From: Rhizobium sp. BK316
Lineage (GTDB): Bacteria; Pseudomonadota; Alphaproteobacteria; Rhizobiales; Rhizobiaceae
Assembly: GCF_014193695.1 (NCBI RefSeq)
Contig: NZ_JACHZR010000001.1
Span: forward strand, 1,215,309 to 1,279,308
Length of the DNA stretch: 64,000 bases
Direction: 5' to 3'
The notes under the pieces are model-generated. The model made no database searches and had not been told where the DNA came from. It saw only the letters and a program-made list of their open reading frames with translations. The number at the start of each line of letters is the position of its first letter. Position 1 is the first letter of the stretch. This document shows, one piece after another, positions 15,655 through 23,865 of this stretch. The translations under genes and the position numbers were made by a program.

Positions 15655-16428
15655 CTATTCCCGTTTTCCCGGCTTGCCGACGCGCAACGCATCGCTCAAT
15701 TCCATCCGCGCTGTGCCGATCAGCTGCTCCATCGCAAAACGCGCCGCATCTGGCCGTCGCATGCGGATCGCGTCCAACACGTCCTGATGCCGGGCGATCG
15801 CATAGTCGTGGCTCTGGCTCGCCCGGTTGGTCAGGCGGAAACTTGCAAGCAAAGCAGCGCGGATGGCGGTGGCAAACTGACGGAAGACCCAGTTGCCGCT
15901 GGCATTGATAATGGCGGTATGAAATTCGAGGTCCGCCTGGCTCCAGGCCTCGTTGTCACGGGCATTGGCCGCCACCATGTCCTCGAAGGCTTCAGCGATC
16001 TGGGCAAGCTGCCTGGCCGTCGCATTGGCTGCGGCCTGTGCAGCAGCGGCCGGCTCCAACAGCTGGCGGGCGTCGAGCAACGAATCGTAGAAGCCACGGT
16101 CATCGCTGAATTCGAGCGTCGCATCGAGGACCAGGGGATCGAGATAGTTCCAGTTCTCGCGGGGCAGCACGCTGGTGCCGGCGCGCGTGCGCGAACGGAC
16201 CATGCCGAGGGCCGACAGATATTGCATCGCCTCCCTGAGGCTGGTGCGGCTGACACCATAGAGTTCGGAAAGCTCCGCCTCGTTCGGCAGAAGCGAGCCT
16301 TCGGCAATATCGCCGGAGACGATCTGCCCGATGAGCTTCTTCAACAGCTCCTCGCGCACGGTGCGCCGTCCCTGTTCAGGCTTGGTCGCCGCACTTCCCG
16401 TTCGCAGAAGTCCCGATCGCGTACTCAT
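15655..16428 (-). CDS. GntR family regulator, FadR/FCD subfamily, near araH
   Basis: A 257-residue regulator with winged helix at about residues 25-90 (VREELLKKLIGQIVSGDIAE, YGVSRTSLREAMQYLSALGM) and an FCD domain behind it (DLEFHTAIINASGN, RHQDVLDAI). The ATG at 16428 has a GGGGGA ribosome site; the frame continues to 16488 without one. It lies 105 nt downstream of araH on the same strand, so it is a candidate regulator of the araFGH transporter and of the SDR beyond it. The effector could be arabinose or a derivative; this is position-based inference. Confidence 0.88.
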   Translation of the reverse strand: MSTRSGLLRTGSAATKPEQGRRTVREELLKKLIGQIVSGDIAEGSLLPNEAELSELYGVSRTSLREAMQYLSALGMVRSRTRAGTSVLPRENWNYLDPLVLDATLEFSDDRGFYDSLLDARQLLEPAAAAQAAANATARQLAQIAEAFEDMVAANARDNEAWSQADLEFHTAIINASGNWVFRQFATAIRAALLASFRLTNRASQSHDYAIARHQDVLDAIRMRRPDAARFAMEQLIGTARMELSDALRVGKPGKRE

Positions 16429-16533
16429 CACGTCCCCCGTGCCACTGGTCTTGTTTTCATCATGGGCGGCGCCTCGCTCAAGCTTCAATCTACAACTGCA
16501 GGCTCAGCAGGCTTCTCCCAAGAAATCTGATCG

Positions 16534-17490
16534 TCACGCGCGGCTGCCGCGTCTCGCGGCCGACGAGCGCATGTTGTCGAGCAGGACGGCGATCAGGAGA
16601 ATAAGACCGCGCACCACATATTGATAGAAGGCCTGGATGTTGAGCAGATTCATGACATTTTCGGCAATGCCCATAATGAGCACGCCGACGATCACACCGG
16701 TCATCGCCGCGCGGCCGCCGGCGAGCGACACGCCGCCCAGCACGCAGGCCGAGATGACGGAGAGCTCAAGGCCGGTCGCCGCATTCGGCTGACCGGATGT
16801 GATGCGCGAGGCAAGCAGAATGCCGGCGATGCCGCAGACGAGACCCTGCAGGGCAAAAATCCAGATGCGCATGGTAGCGACATTGACGCCCGCAAGGCGC
16901 GAGGCCTCAGGATTGCCGCCGATCGCCAGCGTGTTCTTGCCGAAGACGGTGCGGTTCAGAACGAAACCGAAGACGATGAAGAGCAGCACCATGATCCAGA
17001 TCGGCGTCGGCACCGTCAGGAAGCGTGACAGCGCCAGCTGGTAGAAGGCGGGGTCGTTGATGCCGACGGCGCGACCATCAGAAGCGATCAGCGCCAGGCC
17101 GCGCACGATCTGCATGGTCGCAAGCGTGGTGATCAGTGCGTTGATGCGAAAGCGGGCGATGACCACACCATTCACAAAGCCGACGATGCTGCCGCAGACG
17201 AGAGCCGCCAGCAGGCCAAGCGGAATAGAGCCGGTGGAATTCGACACCATGACGGCAATCATGCCGGAGAAGGCGACCGTCGAGCCGACGGAAAGGTCGA
17301 AATCCCGCGAGGCAAGGCAGAACATCATCGTGCAGGCGACGATGCCGATCGTCACCACCGACTGCAGCAGGCCGAGCATGTTGCGTTCGGTCAGGAAGCT
17401 CGGAACGGTCATCGAGACGATCACGAAGGCGATCGCGAAGATCACCACCAGCCCCTGTTCGCCGAGAAGGATTTTTTTCAACGCGTTCAT
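16534..17490 (-). CDS. araH: L-arabinose-type ABC transporter permease
   Basis: A 318-residue inner-membrane permease of the RbsC/AraH (BPD_transp_2) family with about 8-10 hydrophobic segments. Typical motifs are FDLSVGSTVAFSGMIAVMV near residue 65 and SLAGGRAAMTGVIVGVLIMG near 260. The closing NVMNLLNIQAFYQYVVRG is close to AraH of enterobacteria. It forms the channel with AraG and receives sugar from AraF. The ATG at 17490 has AGGA 9 nt upstream; the frame also opens at an ATG at 17526 inside the end of araG. The gap to araG is 16 nt. Confidence 0.85.
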   Translation of the reverse strand: MNALKKILLGEQGLVVIFAIAFVIVSMTVPSFLTERNMLGLLQSVVTIGIVACTMMFCLASRDFDLSVGSTVAFSGMIAVMVSNSTGSIPLGLLAALVCGSIVGFVNGVVIARFRINALITTLATMQIVRGLALIASDGRAVGINDPAFYQLALSRFLTVPTPIWIMVLLFIVFGFVLNRTVFGKNTLAIGGNPEASRLAGVNVATMRIWIFALQGLVCGIAGILLASRITSGQPNAATGLELSVISACVLGGVSLAGGRAAMTGVIVGVLIMGIAENVMNLLNIQAFYQYVVRGLILLIAVLLDNMRSSAARRGSRA

Positions 17491-17506
17491 CACTACAGTT
17501 CCTGAA

Positions 17507-19012
17507 TTAGATTGTACCGGCGACATTCTTGTCGGGCAGCGCCGCGGTCAGAATGCTGCGTTCGTCGAAATCGGCGCGCTCCACATCGGCGGCCACACGA
17601 CCCTGGCACATGACCATGATGCGATCCGAGATACCCATGACCTCGGGAAGCTCGCTGGAAATGACGACGATCGCCATGCCACCGGCAGCAAGTTCATAGA
17701 GGATTTCATAGATTTCCGACTTGGCGCCGACATCGATGCCGCGCGTCGGCTCGTCGATGACAAGCACCTTGACGCCCTGCTCCGAAAGCCAGCGACCGAG
17801 GATGACCTTCTGCTGGTTGCCGCCGGAGAGATTGATGATGTCCTGCTTGCGCGAAGGCGTGCGAACCCTAAGCTTGGCAATGAACTGGTCGGCGATCGAA
17901 GCTTCCTTCTTCGAGTTCAGCACGCCGAATGGAGAGAAATGCCGGCGTGAGGAGATCGCAATATTCTCCTCGATCGAGCGTCCCTGAATGATGCCGTCGA
18001 ACTTGCGGTCCTCCGGGCAGAGAACCATGCCGGCATTGATCGAGGCCTTCGGATTGTTGGGTGAAACGGCAACGCCATCGATCGCGACATTGCCCTGATG
18101 ACGGTGGTCTGCGCCATAGAGCAGCCGCGCCATTTCGCTTCGTCCCGCACCGATCAGGCCGAAGAAGCCAAGAATTTCGCCCTTGCGAACGGAGAAGCTG
18201 ATCGGATTGCGGAGCTTTGAGCCGGACAGGGTTTTGACCTCAAGGCGGACATCGCCGAGTGGCCGCTCGCGCCAGCCCCAGATATTGGCGATCTCGCGGC
18301 CGACCATTTCGGCGATGATCTGCTCGCGTGTCGTCTTGCCGATATCGGGATGGTGGGCGGCAAGCTTACCATCGCGCAGAACCGTCAGGCTGTCGCAGAG
18401 ACGAAAGATCTCATCAAGGCGGTGCGAGACATAGATAATGACCGTACCCTTGGCCTTCAGCTTGCCGATGAGGGAAAACAGGATTTCGCTTTCACGCGAG
18501 GAGAGCGAGGAGGTCGGCTCGTCGAGCGCGATCACCCGCGCGTCGAGCATCACGGCCTTGGCGATCTCCACCATCTGGCGGGCACCGATCGGCAGCGAGG
18601 AGACCTTTGCGAAAGGGTCGACGTCAATGCCGATCTCGTCAAGCTTGGCGCGAACCGTCTCGATCAGCGTCTTGCCATTGATGACGCCGGCCCTGCCGGG
18701 AAAGCGGCCGAGCCAGAGATTTTCGGCGACGGTCAGTTCCGGGACGAGCTGAAGCTCCTGATGGATGACGATCACGCCGGCGTGGAAGGCATCGCGGACG
18801 GAGCTGTATTTCTGCTCGACGCCATCGATGAGAATGCTGCCTTCATCGGCAGACTGGTCGCCGGAGAGCACGCGGATCAAGGTGGACTTGCCGGCGCCAT
18901 TTTCGCCCATCAGCCCGTGCACGGCGCCTTTTTCGACGCCGAAGGAGATGTTGGAGAGCGCCTGGACGCCCGGATAACCCTTGGAAATGGTCTTGAATTC
19001 GAGGAAAGCCAT
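17507..19012 (-). CDS. araG: L-arabinose-type ABC transporter ATPase (two ABC domains)
   Basis: A 501-residue protein with two nucleotide-binding domains in tandem, as in all sugar transporters of the RbsA/AraG/MglA class. Domain 1 has Walker A GENGAGKST (about residues 36-44) and Walker B VIALDEPTSSL. Domain 2 has a degenerate P-loop region (GLIGAGRSEM), the signature LSGGNQQKVILGRWL and VLVIDEPTRGID. The ATG at 19012 is favoured over the one three nt earlier because GGAG sits 5 nt upstream of it. Lies between araF (69 nt upstream, with a stem-loop in the gap) and araH. Function is energising sugar import. Confidence 0.9.
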   Translation of the reverse strand: MAFLEFKTISKGYPGVQALSNISFGVEKGAVHGLMGENGAGKSTLIRVLSGDQSADEGSILIDGVEQKYSSVRDAFHAGVIVIHQELQLVPELTVAENLWLGRFPGRAGVINGKTLIETVRAKLDEIGIDVDPFAKVSSLPIGARQMVEIAKAVMLDARVIALDEPTSSLSSRESEILFSLIGKLKAKGTVIIYVSHRLDEIFRLCDSLTVLRDGKLAAHHPDIGKTTREQIIAEMVGREIANIWGWRERPLGDVRLEVKTLSGSKLRNPISFSVRKGEILGFFGLIGAGRSEMARLLYGADHRHQGNVAIDGVAVSPNNPKASINAGMVLCPEDRKFDGIIQGRSIEENIAISSRRHFSPFGVLNSKKEASIADQFIAKLRVRTPSRKQDIINLSGGNQQKVILGRWLSEQGVKVLVIDEPTRGIDVGAKSEIYEILYELAAGGMAIVVISSELPEVMGISDRIMVMCQGRVAADVERADFDERSILTAALPDKNVAGTI

Positions 19013-19033
19013 CATCGCTCCGTCGAGAATGTG

Positions 19034-19058
19034 CCCGGCGGCTTGAAGGGCCGCCGGG
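19034..19058 (-). other. Intercistronic stem-loop between araF and araG
   Basis: Perfect 8-bp inverted repeat CCCGGCGG/CCGCCGGG with a 9-nt loop, 24-48 nt downstream of the araF stop. Such elements after binding-protein genes commonly stabilise the upstream mRNA or attenuate transcription, giving excess binding protein. The same layout recurs at 31892 and 50382. Confidence 0.6.
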
Positions 19059-19081
19059 ATGAAATCATCACCAAGGGATGA

Positions 19082-20065
19082 TTATTCGATGCCGAGGTCC
19101 TTGCGAACCTTTTCATAGTCGCCGCGCAGCGCCAGCGAACCTGACGTCAGCGTCACCTTTGCCGGCTCCTTGTCGTTGGCGATCCAGTCATACATGTTGA
19201 GCGCGGTTTCATAACCGTGACGCTTCGGCGAGATGATGACCGTGCCGAAGAAACCGGTCGCAGACGGCTTCTTGAACTCATTGATTGCCGATTCCGCACC
19301 ACCAATGCCGACGCCAATCATGTTGTCGGCGGAAATGCCGACCGATTCCGATGCGCGCACAGCGCCGAGCACAGCTTCATCGTTGAGGCCGAAGGCGATC
19401 CAGTACTTCACATCGGCATGCTTGTTGAGAACAGTTGTGGCGGCGTTGAGCGCTGCCTCGGTGTCCGTTTTTGCCTGCGGCGCGTCATAGATGTTTTCGG
19501 CCGGGAAGCCGGCAGCCTTCAAAACCGAGATCGCGCCTTCGACACGGTCGACAGCCGTCGGAAGCTGATCGTAGGAGACGCGGATCGCGCCGACATTCTT
19601 CATGTCCCAACCGCGCCTCTTCATCTCGTCAACGAGCGCCTGGCCGACGCCTTCGCCGATCTTCGTGGCGGAAATGCCCATATGCGGCACATCTTCCAGC
19701 GGCTTGCCGTCGGCATCGACCAGACGGTCGTCGACGGTCATCAGCTTGAGTTGGTTGGCAGCGGCCTTGGCAACAATGCCAGGACCAAGCTTGACGTCAG
19801 GTGTGCAGATGATGAAGCCCTGGGCACCCTGCGCACCGAGGTTATCGATCGCCGACTGGACCTTTTCGCCATCTTCGGCGCCGATCTTGACGACGGTAAA
19901 ACCCTTTTCCTTGGCGGCCTGATCGGCAAATTTCCATTCGTCCTGGAACCAGGGCTCCTCCGGCTGCTTCACGATGAAACCGATCTTGACGTCCTCTGCC
20001 AAGACGGAGCCGGCGGCCAGAACGGCAAAGGCGCCAGCGAGGATGGCTGCTTTGACGAAGCGCAT
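19082..20065 (-). CDS. araF: L-arabinose-type periplasmic binding protein
   Basis: A 327-residue periplasmic sugar-binding protein with a signal peptide (about residues 1-23, ending GSVLAED). The mature N terminus KIGFIVKQPEEPWFQDEWKF and later FIICTPDVKLGPGIVAKA closely follow E. coli AraF as I know it, including the EPWFQ.EW segment at the sugar site. The ligand is therefore probably L-arabinose, with D-galactose or D-fucose possible. It leads the araFGH operon. Upstream lies a TTGACT-N17-TATTCA promoter with a TGGTAT element in the spacer. The length is as expected for the family. Confidence 0.88.
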   Translation of the reverse strand: MRFVKAAILAGAFAVLAAGSVLAEDVKIGFIVKQPEEPWFQDEWKFADQAAKEKGFTVVKIGAEDGEKVQSAIDNLGAQGAQGFIICTPDVKLGPGIVAKAAANQLKLMTVDDRLVDADGKPLEDVPHMGISATKIGEGVGQALVDEMKRRGWDMKNVGAIRVSYDQLPTAVDRVEGAISVLKAAGFPAENIYDAPQAKTDTEAALNAATTVLNKHADVKYWIAFGLNDEAVLGAVRASESVGISADNMIGVGIGGAESAINEFKKPSATGFFGTVIISPKRHGYETALNMYDWIANDKEPAKVTLTSGSLALRGDYEKVRKDLGIE

Positions 20066-20112
20066 AATCTCTCTCCCTAAATCTCGATCTGCCGCTCATC
20101 GGCGGCAGTCAT

Positions 20113-20141
20113 TGAATAGGAACAAACATCATACCAGTCAA
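20113..20141 (-). promoter_or_regulatory. araF promoter with a TGGTAT operator-like element
   Basis: Read on the minus strand: TTGACT (20141-20136), 17-nt spacer, TATTCA (20118-20113), 48 nt from the start codon. The spacer contains CTGGTATGATG (20137-20127). The 12-mer CATCATACCAGT on the plus strand recurs exactly at 48419-48430 upstream of apnO. Confidence 0.5.
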
Positions 20142-20506
20142 TATTTATGTATGATTATTTATGCGAATCCACCATGAAAGCCCGCATAAAATCACCGAAA
20201 CGCCAAGCCGTAGGTCGAGAGCGAGCCGACAACGCCGTCGAAGACGAAAATAAATCCTATATATATTGACATTTAGTCGACCGATAATAGGGTGCCGCCA
20301 CAGTTCGGATCAGCCTCGATCTCTTGGGGAAAGCATCGCTTCATGGCCATCATCGATCTGCAGGACGGGCCACTTTCGGCTCATGTATCGCCGATCGGGC
20401 TGGTCCTTCATTTTTCGTGGATGCGAGAAGGTCGGGATGCGCTGTCCTCCGCTGCAGCCGCAGGAAATTCCTGATCATCGAGAAAGAGCATAAGAGGAAG
20501 TAGACG
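20142..20506. other. Divergent region between araF and the SDR gene
   Basis: About 365 nt without a supported gene. An A/T-rich stretch with ATATATATTGACATT near 20260-20275 may hold the SDR promoter, but no -10 at proper spacing is clear. Short open frames here (for example 20292-20474) have no family pattern. Confidence 0.4.
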
Positions 20507-21283
20507 ATGCCAAACCGCCTTTCCGGAAAACGGGTCTTCATTACAGGTGCCGCGCAAGGGATCGGCCAGGCCATCGCCGAGGCCTTTGCCGCAGAAGACG
20601 CGCGCCTCTTCCTGGTCGACCGCGATGAGAAACTCCTCGAAGAAACCGCCGCGCAGCTTGCGGCAAAAGGCACGATGCTCGGCTATCAGGCGGCCGACAT
20701 CACCGATGCTACCGCCATAAAGGCTGCTGTGGCCAAGGCAGGGGAACAGATCGGCAGCATCAATGCCCTCGTCAACAATGCTGGCGTCAACGTCTTTGCC
20801 GAGCCTTTGCAGGCAACGGATGAAGAATGGCAGCGCTGCTTCGATATCAATCTCAAGGGCGCCTGGCATTGCTGCCGTGCCGTCCTGCCGCAGATGATCG
20901 CCGATGGCGGCGGCGTCATTCTTAATATCGCCTCGACCCACGCCTTCACCATCATCCCGCACACCTTTCCGTACCCGCTCGCCAAACATGCGCTACTCGG
21001 CATGACCAAGTCGCTCGGCATCGAATATGCCCCACAGCATGTGCGTGTAAACGCGATTGCGCCCGGCTACGTCTCGACCCAGAAGGTCATCGACTACTGG
21101 AACAGTTTCCCCGACCCGGAAAAGGCCAAGGCTGAGACGATGAAGCTGCATCCGGGCGGGCGCATTGCGACCCCGCAGGAAATCGCCATGGCGGCGGTCT
21201 TCATGATCTCGGATGAATGCACCTTCATCAATGCCACCTGCCTGACGATCGACGGCGGCCTGAGCGTCATGCAACACCAGTGA
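20507..21283 (+). CDS. SDR oxidoreductase, probably sugar 1-dehydrogenase
   Basis: A 258-residue classical short-chain dehydrogenase. It has NAD(P)-binding TGAAQGIG (residues 13-20), NNAG (90-93), Ser143, Tyr156 and Lys160 (YPLAK). Asp at the end of strand 2 (LVDRD) favours NAD over NADP. Divergent placement from araF suggests oxidation of arabinose or a related aldose as the first step after uptake, but many SDRs of this type act on sugars or polyols, so the substrate is inference. The start has an AGAGGAAG ribosome site 7 nt upstream. It is followed by 134 nt and a separate promoter for the BMP operon. Confidence 0.82.
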   Translation: MPNRLSGKRVFITGAAQGIGQAIAEAFAAEDARLFLVDRDEKLLEETAAQLAAKGTMLGYQAADITDATAIKAAVAKAGEQIGSINALVNNAGVNVFAEPLQATDEEWQRCFDINLKGAWHCCRAVLPQMIADGGGVILNIASTHAFTIIPHTFPYPLAKHALLGMTKSLGIEYAPQHVRVNAIAPGYVSTQKVIDYWNSFPDPEKAKAETMKLHPGGRIATPQEIAMAAVFMISDECTFINATCLTIDGGLSVMQHQ

Positions 21284-21358
21284 TCGTTTCCGCCTCTCGC
21301 CAGAGTCCTAAAGTGCGGCGCACACTGTTATTGTCTAGTTTTTGCGCAGCAGCATTAC

Positions 21359-21387
21359 TTGACACAATTTTGGGCGATCCATAGAGT
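21359..21387 (+). promoter_or_regulatory. Probable promoter of the BMP transporter operon
   Basis: TTGACA (21359-21364), 17-nt spacer, TAGAGT (21382-21387), about 30 nt before the start codon of the binding-protein gene. Sequence match to the housekeeping consensus is good at -35 and moderate at -10. Confidence 0.5.
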
Positions 21388-21417
21388 TTTATCCATCTGG
21401 TAAAAAGAGGGGAACTC

Positions 21418-22404
21418 ATGAAAAATCAGATCATTATGTCTCGCCGCACGGTGCTCGCTTCCGGCATGGCGCTCGGTGCAACCGCCTTTGCACCCAAGCT
21501 CTGGGCACAGGAAAAACTGAAGGTTGCCGGCATCCATGCCTCGCCGGTCGAAAACGCCTGGAATTCCTGTCTGCACAAGGCGCTTCAGGATGCCGCTTCC
21601 GAAGGTGTGATCGAATACGTCTTCTCCGAAGGCGTCTCGGGCACCGACTATCCGCGTGCCATGCGCGAATATGCCGAACAGGGCGCAGCACTCATCGTCG
21701 GCGAGGCCTATGCCGTGGAGCGTGAAGCCCGCCAGGTGGCCGCCGATTATCCGAAGACCGCCTTCATGCTCGGCTCCAGTGGCGAACCGTCCGGCGACAA
21801 TTTCGGCGTCTTCGGTACCTGGAATCACGACGGCGCCTATCTCGCCGGAATGCTCGCCGGCAAGATGACGAAATCGGGTATTGTCGGCTCGGTCGGCGCG
21901 CTGCCGATCCCCGAAGTCAACATGCTGATGAATGCCTTTGCCGCCGGCGTGAAGGAAGTCCGCCCGGATGCCAAGCACCTCGTCGCCTTCATCGGCACTT
22001 TCTTCGATCCACCGAAGGCGCGCGAAGCCGGCCTTGCCCAGATCGATGCCGGCGCCGACATTCTCTTCGGCGAGCGCATCGGCACGGCTGACGCTGCCAA
22101 GGAGCGCGGCATCAAGTCCGTCGGTTCGCTGATCGACTATACGCCGCGTTATCCGGATACGGTCTTTGCCAACGCCATCTGGGGCTTCCGCCCGATCCTC
22201 AATGCGGCGATAGCCGACGTGAAGGCCGGCAAGCCGACCGGCAACAACTACACGCGCTTCGGCCTGATGAAGGAAGGCGGCAGCGATATCGTCTATGTCA
22301 AGGGCATCGCACCGGCAGAGGCCGAAGCGGCGATGGAAGCCAAACGCGCCGCCATCAAGTCCGGCGCCTTCGAAGTGCCGATCATGCCCGAGGAGCCCAA
22401 GTAA
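21418..22404 (+). CDS. BMP-family substrate-binding protein (nucleoside/nucleobase-type ABC transporter)
   Basis: A 328-residue periplasmic binding protein of the Bmp/PnrA family. The N terminus carries a Tat-like signal (MSRRTVLASGMALGATAFAP), with cleavage near LWAQE. The mature part shows the family patterns VEYVFSEGVSG-like (residues about 57-66), GTWNHDGAYLAGMLAGKMTK and IDAGADILFGERIGTAD. Known members bind purine nucleosides or related nucleobase compounds and feed a two-permease, one-ATPase transporter, which is exactly what follows. The start has GAGGGG 6 nt upstream. First gene of a six-gene operon with an amidase and a CodA-like deaminase, which hints at a nitrogenous ring compound as ligand. 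Confidence 0.85.
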   Translation: MKNQIIMSRRTVLASGMALGATAFAPKLWAQEKLKVAGIHASPVENAWNSCLHKALQDAASEGVIEYVFSEGVSGTDYPRAMREYAEQGAALIVGEAYAVEREARQVAADYPKTAFMLGSSGEPSGDNFGVFGTWNHDGAYLAGMLAGKMTKSGIVGSVGALPIPEVNMLMNAFAAGVKEVRPDAKHLVAFIGTFFDPPKAREAGLAQIDAGADILFGERIGTADAAKERGIKSVGSLIDYTPRYPDTVFANAIWGFRPILNAAIADVKAGKPTGNNYTRFGLMKEGGSDIVYVKGIAPAEAEAAMEAKRAAIKSGAFEVPIMPEEPK

Positions 22405-22416
22405 GCCGGCATCCGC

Positions 22417-23865
22417 ATGAACGGGATTGATGCAAGCAAGGGCTCGGTACCGGGCGGCGACACGATTGCGCTCGCCGCCCGGATCAGGAGCGGCGCATTC
22501 GACTGCACCGAAGCGATGAAGAAGGCGATTTCCGCCGCCAGGGCCAATGAAGCCCTGGGCGCCATCTGCTATCTCGACGCAGCCCTCGGCATCGAGAATG
22601 CTGCCGCCCTCGATCGCGAGCGCCGCGATGAGCCGGATCGCTTCGCCGCCCTGCCCTTTGCCGGCGTGCCGACGCTTGCCAAGGATCTCGGCGGCCCGTT
22701 CAAAGGACTTGCCGTCCATGCCGGCTCAAGGCTCTTCGACGGAATGCTCGATGCATCGGCCGATTCCGATCTTGCGGCGCGTTTCCGTCAGGCCGGTTTC
22801 AGCCTCTTCGGCCTCACCACCAGCCCGGAAGTCGGTCTTTCGCTTGCAAGCGAACCGGCGCGTGGGCCTGTCTGCCGCAATCCGCTCGATCCGTCCCGCA
22901 CCGCAGGCGGTTCGTCCGGCGGTGCAGCGGCGGCGGTTGCAGCGGGTATCGTCGCAATCGCTCATGCGACGGATGCCGGTGGCTCGATCCGCGTGCCGGC
23001 CGCCTGCTGCGGTCTCGTTGGCCTGAAACCCAGTCGTGGCGCCATGCCCGGCGGTCCGGGCTTCGGCAATCATCTCGGCGGCATCGCCAGTGAGCTTGCG
23101 ATCTGCCGTTCCGTTCGCGACGCAGGGGCAATTTTAGACGCCCTGTATGGAAACCCAGACGGTCCCTATGCGGCACCCGCTCTCGACAGCGGTGAAAAGC
23201 CCCGCCTTCGCATCGGCCTGCTGACGGATACCGGCAGCGACCTGCCGACCAAAGCAGCAAGGCAGCAAGCCCTGGAAGCCGCAGCCCGGAGCCTCGAACA
23301 GGATGGGCATGAGATCGTCACGATCGAATGGCAGCGCCTTGCGTCGAGCGTTACCACGAGCGCGGCCATTTTCGCCGACATCATTTCCATCAATCTGGCA
23401 TGGCTCACCGAGAGCCTGCGGCTCGACCTTTCAAAGGCCGAGCCTCTGACGGCCGCCTTCGCGGCACGCGGGGCGGCGCTTGCGCCAACCGCTCTCTGGC
23501 AGAGCCTCAGCGCCATGCCGCATGTCAGCCACGACCTCTGGCGGCTCTTCGACGGCATCGACTGCCTGCTGACGCCGATGCTTGCGACAGCCCCTCTGCC
23601 GATCGGCTCCTTCCCGACCGACCATCAGGACACGGACCTGCATCTGAACCGCATGGCGCGCTTTGCGCCGCTCGCCTGCCTTGCCAATATTTCCGGCTTT
23701 CCGGCGCTGACACTGCCTTTTGGAAGCGATGCGGACGGAATGCCGCTGCCCGTGCAGTTGCTGGCGCCGATGGGCCGGGAACCGCTGCTGCTTGCCCTTG
23801 CCTCGCGGCTGGAAGCAGAGCAACGTTGGATCCACCCCCATGCCATTGTGGGACTTGCCTCATGA
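22417..23865 (+). CDS. Amidase signature family hydrolase
   Basis: A 482-residue amidase. The catalytic triad of the family is visible: Lys89 (TLAKDLGG), Ser166 (GGSSGGAA) and nucleophile Ser190 (DAGGSIRVPAACCGLVGLKP). Related enzymes open or deamidate linear and cyclic amides; specificity cannot be read from sequence. It lies between the BMP binding protein (12 nt upstream) and the ATPase gene (4-nt ATGA overlap), an unusual position inside a transporter operon that ties it firmly to the transported compound. A cytoplasmic location is expected because no signal peptide is present. Confidence 0.85.
   Translation: MNGIDASKGSVPGGDTIALAARIRSGAFDCTEAMKKAISAARANEALGAICYLDAALGIENAAALDRERRDEPDRFAALPFAGVPTLAKDLGGPFKGLAVHAGSRLFDGMLDASADSDLAARFRQAGFSLFGLTTSPEVGLSLASEPARGPVCRNPLDPSRTAGGSSGGAAAAVAAGIVAIAHATDAGGSIRVPAACCGLVGLKPSRGAMPGGPGFGNHLGGIASELAICRSVRDAGAILDALYGNPDGPYAAPALDSGEKPRLRIGLLTDTGSDLPTKAARQQALEAAARSLEQDGHEIVTIEWQRLASSVTTSAAIFADIISINLAWLTESLRLDLSKAEPLTAAFAARGAALAPTALWQSLSAMPHVSHDLWRLFDGIDCLLTPMLATAPLPIGSFPTDHQDTDLHLNRMARFAPLACLANISGFPALTLPFGSDADGMPLPVQLLAPMGREPLLLALASRLEAEQRWIHPHAIVGLAS

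Noticed and set aside
20260..20295. Housekeeping promoter TTGACA near 20269 for the SDR gene
   Set aside because: The best -10 candidate (TAATAG) is only 13 nt away, too short a spacing.
21355..22719. 454-codon minus-strand open frame
   Set aside because: Antisense to the BMP binding-protein gene, which has clear signal and family motifs; the antisense frame shows none.
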